Below, one piece after another: positions 27,157 to 33,084 of a stretch of DNA of 33,084 nt (the stretch's first letter is position 1; each line of letters opens with the position of its first letter). Source of the stretch: Pantoea brenneri. Lineage in GTDB: Bacteria; Pseudomonadota; Gammaproteobacteria; Enterobacterales; Enterobacteriaceae. The notes under the pieces are model-generated. The model worked only from the letters and a program-made list of their open reading frames with translations. It made no database searches and had not been told where the DNA came from. The translations under genes were made by a program, and so were the position numbers. The stretch is taken from contig MIEI01000055.1 in NCBI GenBank assembly GCA_002095305.1, forward strand, positions 1 through 33,084. Reading direction: 5' to 3'.

Positions 27157-27179
27157 CTCTGTTCAGGTGGCCAAATTCA
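26916..27179 (-). mobile_element. IS3-family insertion sequence fragment (left end and 5' orfA)
   Basis: On the minus strand an IS end-like sequence starting TGAATTTGGCCACCTGAA at 27179 is followed by a short leader and the OrfA start [12 protein letters not shown] (27120). OrfA is cut after about 68 residues and shows a small internal deletion after KQLR compared with relatives I remember. OrfB, the DDE transposase, and the right end are absent, so it cannot move by itself. Confidence 0.75.
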
Positions 27180-27527
27180 GTAAACCACTTCACACACCCG
27201 GTTTACTGTAGCAACAGATATTCAGGTTTACGTCTGCGATCCTCAATCCTGCTGGCAACGCGGCTCCAATGAAAATATGAACAGATTGCTCAGGCAGTAT
27301 TTTTCAAAAGAAACTGACTTATCGGTTCATAGCCAGCAAAGACTAAACAGTATTGTCAGGCAGCTCAACGAGAGGCCATGAAAACGCCAGGCAATGAATC
27401 ACCCGCAGCGCGTTTCAACCAATGTGTTGCATCCATCGGTTGAACTCACAGCCAGAATCGGACGCTTTCTTGTTCAATAAATATTCAGCAGATTAGGCTT
27501 TTCTGAATAAGAATGTTTATTTGTTAT
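27180..27527. other. Intergenic stretch without a recognisable gene
   Basis: Next to the IS end is an inverted repeat AGTAAACC/GGTTTACT (27179-27207). The remainder, up to the oxidoreductase stop, has many stops in all frames and no family resemblance that I can see; it may be decayed phage or IS flank. An AT-rich segment around 27465-27525 could hold the terminator of the minus-strand gene but shows no strong hairpin. Confidence 0.4.
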
Positions 27528-28592
27528 TCACGGTTTCAATTTTACGCTATCAACCGCAGAACGTGCGACCACGACCTTACCTGTGATGCCGCCATTTTCA
27601 ATAAGTTGATGCGCCTCACGCAGGTGAAATGCATTAAGCGGATGAATCATGTGGTTTACAGTTGAACGCAGCACGCCAGCATTAACCAGGGTGGCCACTT
27701 CGTCGAGAATATGATGTTGTTCAATCATGTCCGGCGTACCAAACAGTGGACGGGTAAACACCATTTCCCAGTGCAGAGAGACACTTTTGGCCTTAAATGG
27801 CACGGCATCCAGCGAATTATGGTCAGTAATAACGCCGATTTTCCCCTGTGGCGCAATTAATTCAGCAAGCTCCTTCCAGTGCTCAGTTGTATTCGACAAT
27901 GCAGCAACATGGGTGACTGGCGGCACAGATAATGCGCTGATTTGAGCCTGCAAAGGTTGGCAATGATCAATGACGTGATGCGCGCCATGCGCCAGGCACC
28001 ATGCCCGACTTTGAGCACGAGAAGCGGTGGCAATGACGGTCAGGCCCGTCAGCTGACTCGCGAGCTGGGTTAACATTGAGCCGACCCCACCTGCAGCACC
28101 GATAACCAGCAGGCTGCCTGGGACAGGCTGTTTATCTCGTCGCACGCTTAGCCGATCAAAAAGAAGTTGCCATGCGGTAAGAGAGGTTAATGGCAGTGCA
28201 GCCGCTTCAGCAAAGGTCAGGCTCTCTGGCATATGACCAACGATGCGTTCGTCAACAAGATGAAACTGGGCATTGCTGCCGTTCCGGTCGAAAGAGCCGG
28301 CGTAGTAAACCGCATCGCCAGGCCGGAATAGCGTAACGTTTTCACCTACCGCCTCAACAATACCGGCGGCATCCCACCCCAGGCTATCAACGCTATCAGG
28401 CGCAGCAACCTGCCCTCCTCGAATCTTCGTATCCAGTGGGTTGACGGAAACGGCGTTAACGTCGACACGTAAATCGTGCGGTCCAGGAATCGGACGTTCA
28501 ACCTCCACATCAATAAGGCAGTCAGGATCGGCCAACGTTGAGCCTTTGCTGTATTTTATGGCGGTCATGTTTAAAGGATTTGTTGTCATCAT
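27528..28592 (-). CDS. Zinc-binding-type MDR alcohol dehydrogenase / quinone oxidoreductase-like protein
   Basis: The 354-residue product is a medium-chain dehydrogenase/reductase of the type annotated as zinc-binding alcohol dehydrogenase family (TIGR02817-like). The N-terminal GroES-like domain contains SVNPLDTKIRGG and LGWDAAGIVEAVGENVTLFRPGDAVYY; the Rossmann motif is GAAGGVGSMLTQLA. The structural-zinc cysteine cluster is absent and NPLDTK replaces a catalytic zinc cysteine site, so it is probably a zinc-independent NADPH oxidoreductase despite the family name. Of the adjacent MM codons the second (28589) is better spaced from GGAG. It is divergent from the lysR gene at 28823, the likely regulator. 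Substrate unknown. Confidence 0.88.
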   Translation of the reverse strand: MMTTNPLNMTAIKYSKGSTLADPDCLIDVEVERPIPGPHDLRVDVNAVSVNPLDTKIRGGQVAAPDSVDSLGWDAAGIVEAVGENVTLFRPGDAVYYAGSFDRNGSNAQFHLVDERIVGHMPESLTFAEAAALPLTSLTAWQLLFDRLSVRRDKQPVPGSLLVIGAAGGVGSMLTQLASQLTGLTVIATASRAQSRAWCLAHGAHHVIDHCQPLQAQISALSVPPVTHVAALSNTTEHWKELAELIAPQGKIGVITDHNSLDAVPFKAKSVSLHWEMVFTRPLFGTPDMIEQHHILDEVATLVNAGVLRSTVNHMIHPLNAFHLREAHQLIENGGITGKVVVARSAVDSVKLKP

Positions 28593-28739
28593 GATCTCCA
28601 GTTAATGGCAAAATGACGACGGCTCAAATATATGAGGTGGCTGCGATTGAACGTGTTGAAATGCAGGCAAGATGCCTTGAAAAACGATGACACAGAAATA
28701 TACATCGTGGTTTAACCTTTCCGGGAGAACAAGGTCAAC

Positions 28740-28775
28740 ATCCTACCTTTGCAGGTAAGCGGGAATAAGTAGGAT
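28740..28775. promoter_or_regulatory. Palindromic operator candidate between oxidoreductase and lysR genes
   Basis: TACCT-TTGC-AGGTA (28744-28757) is a perfect 5-bp inverted repeat, and an outer pair ATCCTAC (28740-28746) / GTAGGAT (28769-28775) overlaps it. Position between divergent genes and size fit a LysR-type binding region that controls both promoters. No footprint or expression evidence is visible. Confidence 0.45.
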
Positions 28776-28822
28776 ACGGTTCCTTTCACTGCGGAACTTT
28801 CAGTCATTAATAAAGGGTTAAA

Positions 28823-29715
28823 ATGGACAGCCTGAGTGGTTTAACGGTGTTCGTACAGGTTGCGGAGACACGTAGTTTTGTGGCGGCGGGTCGGTTGCTG
28901 GGTATATCTGCTTCTGCTGTGGGCAAAAGCATGACAAGACTGGAAAAAAAACTGGGTGTACGCCTTTTCCATCGCAGCACGCGTAGCATTACACTAAGTG
29001 CAGAAGGGGCGCTCTTTCTGGAACGAAGCCGACGCATACTGTCCGAAATCGAGGCTGCAGAAGTGGAGCTTTCTCAGGCAGCAGGCACTCCGCAAGGTCG
29101 CTTACGTATCAGTTTGCCAATGATGAGTGCACTGATGCTGCAAGTGCTGGTCGAATTTATGCGCGAATATCCCAGGGTTGAACTGGATTTAGATTTCACC
29201 GACAGGCTGGTCGATGTGATAGAGGAAGGCTTCGATATTGTGATCAGGCAGGTGAGCCGACGGATTCACGTCTGGCGGCCAGAAAAGTTGGTACGTATAG
29301 TTCGGTGCTGGTGGCTTCTCCTCAATATCTGGCTCAGCGCGGTATCCCGAAGCATCCTGCTGACTTATCGGTGCACTCTTGTATACATTATCGTTTTCCC
29401 CACAGTGGCAAGTTGGAACCGTGGGAGTTATGCGGTGCAAAGGATAAAGCCGAACTCTCTATTCCAGCCTCTATGATCTGCAATAACATCGAGACACGGC
29501 TGCATTTTAGCTTGCAAGGGCTGGGAATAGCCTATCTGCCAGAATTCGCGGTCAGACAAGCCCTGTCAGAAGGGCGGCTTTGCACAATTCTGGACAGTTA
29601 TTCAAAACGAACGGGTGTGTTTTATGTTCTCTGGCCTGCCAGTAAGTATCCTTCACCAAAAGTACGGGCCCTGGTAAACTTTCTCTGCGAGCATTTTCTG
29701 AAGGACACCACCTGA
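28823..29715 (+). pseudogene. LysR-family transcription regulator, one-base frameshift
   Basis: The N-terminal winged helix (MDSLSGLTVFVQVAETRSFVAAGRLLGISASAVGKSMTRLEKKLGVRLFHRSTRSI) is complete. The effector domain is split: the first frame is lost after FDIVIR, and a second frame resumes with SSVLVASPQYLAQRG to the end at 29715. Adding one base at 29248/29249 (AGG-ACA-GGT) gives IRTGEPTDSRLAARKVGTYSSVLVAS, the usual LysR reading, and a 297-residue protein. The AGAP-type RTGEP block and the C-terminal part are conserved. It is divergent from the oxidoreductase gene and probably regulates it. The lesion may be a sequencing error. Confidence 0.88.
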
Positions 29716-29795
29716 ACATTTCGTCCATAATCTACAGTGCCCATGCGTTATCAGGGCGACCTCTGTACCTTTTGCCCGTTAAAAGCGGCCTTGTC

Positions 29796-30698
29796 TCAAA
29801 TCGCAGCTTCTAAAAACTCAATAAATGCCCGAACTTTCGCATTAAGTGCCGAACGTTCGGTGACGCAGGCATAGATATTCATTGGCAGGGACTCAACGCT
29901 GCTCTCGCCATTGTGCCCTGACCAGTACAACGGTCTTAACTGACCACTGTCTATCAACGGCTGAGCAACGAAGCTCGCCAGACGAGCAATGCCGCCCCCG
30001 TTGACTGCTATTTTTGCAATAATATCAATATCATCACTGATGAAGCTGGGGTCAGGTTTTGCATTGACAGGTTGTCTGTTGACCATAAATGTCCATGGCA
30101 GAAACCGTCTGTCGGTTGGATAGCGGAAAACCAGGCAGACGTGCTGGCTAAGTTCTGCGAGTGTCTGAGGCGTGCCAGCACGGTCAAGGTAAGCGGGAGC
30201 TGCGCAGAATATAAACGGCAATGACGCGATTTTCCTGGCGATCAGTTGATCATTCAGCTGCGCCTCAATGCGGATACTGACGTCGACGCCTTCCAGCCGA
30301 TGGTCGACGTTGCGATCGGTAGCGATCAGTTCGATATCTATGTCGGGGAAGGACGCTTTGAAAGCGGGCATAAGTGGCGCCAGAACGTACCGACCAAACG
30401 CGGCTGTAGTAGCGATACAAAGTGGTCCCTGCGGTTTGGTTTCATTGGCCGCAGCCTGCGAGGCGAGCTCTATATCATGTGGAATGTGGCGTACTTTCTC
30501 GAAATAACGCTTACCGTTTTCAGTTAAGGTCATGCTACGGGTGGTGCGCGATAGCAGTCGCACGCCCAAATGCGCCTCAAGACGAGAAAGACTCTGGCTG
30601 ACTGCTGCCGGGCTCATACCTTTAGCGCGTGCCGCCGCTGCAATACTGCCGTTCTCCACCACGCGGATAAACGTGCTGATCAGCCCTAAAACGTCCAT
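29796..30698 (-). CDS. LysR-family transcription regulator
   Basis: An intact 300-residue LysR protein. The DNA-binding helix-turn-helix is at about 18-37 (SIAAAARAKGMSPAAVSQSL), followed by RLEAHLGVRLLSRTTRSMTLTENG; the effector domain starts near 90 (GPLCIATTAAFGRYVLAPLMPAF) and is complete. It belongs to the same broad group (CrgA/DmlR/AaeR-like) as the first lysR gene but is a separate paralogue. It is divergent from a DUF2798 gene, with an imperfect palindrome between them. Ligand and wider targets cannot be read from the sequence. Confidence 0.92.
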   Translation of the reverse strand: MDVLGLISTFIRVVENGSIAAAARAKGMSPAAVSQSLSRLEAHLGVRLLSRTTRSMTLTENGKRYFEKVRHIPHDIELASQAAANETKPQGPLCIATTAAFGRYVLAPLMPAFKASFPDIDIELIATDRNVDHRLEGVDVSIRIEAQLNDQLIARKIASLPFIFCAAPAYLDRAGTPQTLAELSQHVCLVFRYPTDRRFLPWTFMVNRQPVNAKPDPSFISDDIDIIAKIAVNGGGIARLASFVAQPLIDSGQLRPLYWSGHNGESSVESLPMNIYACVTERSALNAKVRAFIEFLEAAI

Positions 30699-30727
30699 CT
30701 TATCCTCAATGCTTCATTCGTCACTTT

Positions 30728-30748
30728 TGCTTAATAATGATTAAAGCA
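30728..30748. promoter_or_regulatory. Candidate LysR operator before the DUF2798 gene
   Basis: TGCTTAAT (30728-30735) faces ATTAAAGCA (30740-30748), an AT-rich imperfect inverted repeat with one unpaired base, 30 bp upstream of the lysR start and 79 bp upstream of the DUF2798 start. This is the geometry expected for LysR control of a divergent gene pair. Confidence 0.4.
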
Positions 30749-30826
30749 TAACCACGCTACAACCGTCCTGATAAGCTTGTTAGGTTAGCAGCAGTTCCGT
30801 TCATCTTTATTAAACAGGATATCCCG

Positions 30827-31090
30827 ATGACTGATGCTATCGCTAAAAATACCCGACGAAATCGCCTGCCAAAGCGCGCTGCACCGTACATATTTGCTTT
30901 TTATATGGCGACCATCATGGCATTCCTGATGAGTCTGGTCATCACGTTAGCCGAATTCGGAATGGGACCCCATTACCTGACAAATGTGATGAATGCTTAC
31001 CAGGTCGCCATGCCAGCGGCTTTCTTTTGCATACTGGTTGTCCGTCCTGTCGTTATCCGTCTTGTTGGATTGACCGTTCACGGTCACTGA
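30827..31090 (+). CDS. DUF2798 family small inner-membrane protein
   Basis: An 87-residue protein with a basic N-terminus (KNTRRNRLPKRAAPYIF) and two predicted membrane helices, about 26-46 (FAFYMATIMAFLMSLVITLAE) and 58-80 (AYQVAMPAAFFCILVVRPVVIRL). This two-helix pattern with a conserved Pro-Val-Val-Ile-Arg end is that of DUF2798 proteins. An AGGA ribosome site lies eight bases before the ATG. Function is unknown; genes of this family often stand beside LysR regulators, as here. Confidence 0.82.
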   Translation: MTDAIAKNTRRNRLPKRAAPYIFAFYMATIMAFLMSLVITLAEFGMGPHYLTNVMNAYQVAMPAAFFCILVVRPVVIRLVGLTVHGH

Positions 31091-31431
31091 GACCTGAAGA
31101 ACGGCCATGCGTTTTTCGTGCATTTAAAAACAACATTGCTGGCTTCTGTCAGCCGCGTTAAGAGGGCAATCCTGAATCATCCGAGATGAGATCCTCTGCA
31201 AAGCCGGCAGGGCAGGGCTGGACGGCTTTCAGCCACGCGAGGTGTTTATGGGGCAGGGAAACTGCCCGATATGATCACCCGTAAAGCGCCTGATTATCCC
31301 GCTGGGTCAGTGTTAAACGTAACGAAGGGTAACCAGGTTTTAGTTTTATCCATTCTGGCAAGGCGTCTGGTTTTAACTGGCTATGCTGGTAAGTAACTGG
31401 AACACGCCAGTCATTACATGGAGAAAAAAAT
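31091..31431. other. Intergenic region with a possible gene-end remnant
   Basis: No complete gene is seen. One plus-strand frame (31176-31274) reads 32 residues with protein-like composition (KAGRAGLDGFQPREVFMGQG) between two stops; it may be the relic of a lost gene but I cannot name it. A 7-bp inverted repeat AAAGCCG/CGGCTTT brackets bases within the same stretch. The promoter of the following small gene should lie in 31330-31420. Confidence 0.3.
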
Positions 31432-31653
31432 ATGAAGAAGTTAACGTTTGGCATCATGGCCGCTGGCCTGCTTTTCAGCATGAGCATGCAGGCTGAGGCG
31501 AAGGGATGCCTTAAAGGCGCTGCTGTTGGAGGTGTCGCTGGCCATGTTGCGAATCACGGCGTTGCAGGTGCCGCTGCCGGCTGCGCTGTAGGCCATCACA
31601 TGGCTAAGAAAAAACAAAAAGAAGCAGATAATCAGCAACAAAGTCAGAAATAA
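31432..31653 (+). CDS. Small exported glycine-rich (glycine-zipper-like) protein
   Basis: The 73-residue product starts with a clear signal peptide: KK, a hydrophobic core LTFGIMAAGLLFSMSM and an AEA-K cleavage-like site near residue 24. The mature part CLKGAAVGGVAGHVANHGVAGAAAGCAVGHHMAKKKQKEAD has small-residue spacing (G/A every three or four) typical of glycine-zipper membrane segments, two Cys that could form a disulfide, and a polar Lys/Gln-rich tail. GGAG lies eight bases before the ATG. It probably sits in the periplasm or an envelope membrane. The lack of a lipobox suggests it is not a lipoprotein. Specific function unknown. Confidence 0.8.
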   Translation: MKKLTFGIMAAGLLFSMSMQAEAKGCLKGAAVGGVAGHVANHGVAGAAAGCAVGHHMAKKKQKEADNQQQSQK

Positions 31654-31936
31654 CCTCCTTCAACCGCTATCACCGGGCTGTTTGAATTAAACCTGTTTCA
31701 GTCACGACTGATTTCAGCCCATTTTCAGTCGCTGGCTGGCCAGGGTTGAAAACCACCGGTTGGTGTCAATCAATGATGAAAAGATAACCGTTATCCGTTG
31801 CCGCAAAAGTGACGGATAAAGTGAGGAGAGCTGAGCAAGGGGAAGTGACAGCTTGCCCATTCTTCCCTGCGCAGACCGGTTTAGAGAAAAAATGCCAGTC
31901 CAGCGACATGCTGGTTCGCGTAATAAGAGAAATGAA
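31654..31936. other. Intergenic stretch without a recognisable gene
   Basis: 283 bp between the small exported protein gene and the terminator of the convergent glycerate kinase gene. Short imperfect repeats of CAGTC occur around 31698-31735, but I see no gene, promoter or strong terminator. A plus-strand frame at 31809-32012 runs into the kinase 3' end and is rejected. Confidence 0.35.
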
Positions 31937-31969
31937 CTGTGGCTCTCTTCGTTTAAAAGAGAGCCACAG
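31937..31969 (-). terminator. Terminator hairpin of the glycerate kinase gene
   Basis: A perfect 13-bp inverted repeat CTGTGGCTCTCTT / AAGAGAGCCACAG with a 7-nt loop starts one base after the kinase stop codon. The downstream minus-strand sequence is moderately T-rich (TTCATTTCTCTTATT), so intrinsic termination is likely. Confidence 0.75.
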
Positions 31970-31970
31970 G

Positions 31971-33084
31971 TTAGCCTATCAATATCGCTCTGATGTCATT
32001 AACGTTGGTTAATGTCGGTCCGGTTATCAGCAGATCGTTAATCGCATGAAAATAGCTGTAGCTGTCATGCGCGTTCAGATAGCTAAGCGCATCAAGCCCA
32101 CAGGTTTTGCCGCGCAACAGCGTATCAGGAAAAATCATCGCACCCGCCGCATCCTCGGTGCCATCAATACCGTCACTGTCTCCCGCGATGGCCCAGATTC
32201 CGCTTTCTCCCCGCAAGGCGCAGGCCAGCCCAAGTAAAAATTCGGTATTACGCCCGCCTTTACCTGCCTTTCCCTCGCTTACCGTCACCGTTGTTTCACC
32301 CCCTGACAGCAACACTGCTGGCCCCTTCAGCGGGTAGCCGTGCTGCTTCACTGATTTTGCGATGCCCGCCATGACGGTGGCGACCTCCCGGCTCTCACCT
32401 TCGATGGCGTCGCCGAGTATCAGTGGCGTAATACCGTGATGACGTGCCGCACTGGCCGCGGCCTGTAAAGCCATCGCGGGTGTGGCAATCATCCTGACCT
32501 CACCGACCGGCAGCATGCCTGACAACGCCGACGGCTGGCTCAGCAGATGGCGAACTGCGGCGGAGACCGGAATAGCGTAGCGTTCGAGCACCTTCAGCGC
32601 ATCTTCTGGTGTGCTGCTGTCAGCCACCGTCGGACCGGATGCCACATCCGCCGGATTATCACCCGGAACATCGCTGATAATCAGCGAAACCACCTGAGCA
32701 GCTGCGCCAGTGCCGCCAGCCTGCCACCTTTTACTGCCGACAGATGACGCCTGACCAGATTCATCTCTCTGATGCTGGCACCGCTGTGCAGCAGTGCTCG
32801 GGTAACCGTCTGTTTATCGGCCAGCGTGATACCCGGCGCGGGTAAGGCCATCACGGCAGAGCCACCGCCGGATATCAGCGCCAGCACCAGATCGTCGGAA
32901 GTCAGGCCGCGCAGCGTTTCCAGAATCAGCATCGCCGCCGTTTCACTCATCGCATCTGAAACCGGATGTGAAGCCTCCAGAATGCGGATACGCCCGGCAG
33001 GCACGGCGTGACCGTAGCGCGTTACCACCACGCCACTGACATCCACGTCTGGCCAGGCGGCATCCACCGCCGCTGCCATCGCGG
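31971..33084 (-). pseudogene. MOFRL-type glycerate 2-kinase, 5' end outside the window, one-base frameshift
   Basis: Two frames make one protein of the glycerate kinase type-2 (GckA/TtuD, MOFRL) family, which phosphorylates D-glycerate to 2-phosphoglycerate. The upstream part has [23 protein letters not shown] and [21 protein letters not shown]; the downstream part has [44 protein letters not shown] and the C-terminal DGTEDAAG and TGPTLTNVND blocks. Near 32702 one base is missing: restoring CAG-GCT-GCT-CAG joins the frames as [15 protein letters not shown]. The N-terminus lies beyond 33084. As with other lesions here, a sequencing error is possible. The gene may take part in tartronate/tartrate or glycerate use; neighbours are not visible. 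Confidence 0.88.

Noticed and set aside
31809..32012. 67-codon plus-strand frame
   Set aside because: It overlaps the terminator and the antisense end of the glycerate kinase gene and has no protein-like features.

Overview
The window looks like a chromosomal segment of an enterobacterium, most likely Erwiniaceae (Pantoea/Erwinia-like). This is judged from the conserved order qmcA-ybbN-ybbO-tesA / ybbA-ybbP, purK-purE, lpxH-ppiB / cysS, ybcJ-folD and argU, and from proteins that match remembered E. coli homologues closely in sequence and length. No database search was possible, so the genus is an inference.

Layout. 1-13.8 kb is core genome: a truncated qmcA next to AT-rich foreign-looking DNA, the CnoX chaperedoxin ybbN, the ybbO/tesA pair, the ABC exporter pair ybbA-ybbP, the purine genes purEK with a PurR box, lpxH-ppiB, cysS, an uncharacterised AAA ATPase, ybcJ-folD and a DUF1198 protein. 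At 13,816-13,892 lies tRNA-Arg(UCU), argU, with a consensus promoter. A ~12.6-kb P4-like integrative element sits in the 3' end of argU, between 13-bp att repeats at 13,873 and 26,488. It carries a P4-type integrase, a DUF2442 protein, a type IC restriction-modification system closely resembling EcoR124I (hsdM-hsdS-hsdR, with the spacer-setting TAEL repeat in hsdS), an origin-like cluster of ATTCCCCC motifs, and a minus-strand operon of four overlapping genes: second tyrosine recombinase, AlpA-like regulator, Ash-family protein and Zn-finger/Toprim/ATPase replication protein. A C4-like antisense RNA candidate lies inside the Ash gene. No P4 capsid-hijacking genes were recognised.

Just outside the right att site is the C-terminal stub of a lambdoid integrase fused in frame to an IS3-family OrfA fragment. 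This suggests argU was used earlier by another phage. 27.5-33 kb holds an MDR oxidoreductase with a divergent LysR regulator, a second LysR gene with a divergent DUF2798 membrane protein, a small exported glycine-rich protein, and the end of a MOFRL-type glycerate 2-kinase.

Four otherwise intact genes (ybbP, hsdM, one lysR, the glycerate kinase) are each broken by the loss of one base. Restoring it gives full-length family-typical products for the first three. The pattern looks more like consensus error than gene decay, but this cannot be decided from the sequence. The main novelty candidates are the organisation of the argU element: paired integrase arm-type repeats with conserved 12-bp periodicity, the origin-like region, the hairpin-rich leader, the interleaved inverted repeats in ash, and the TAEL-repeat specificity switch.
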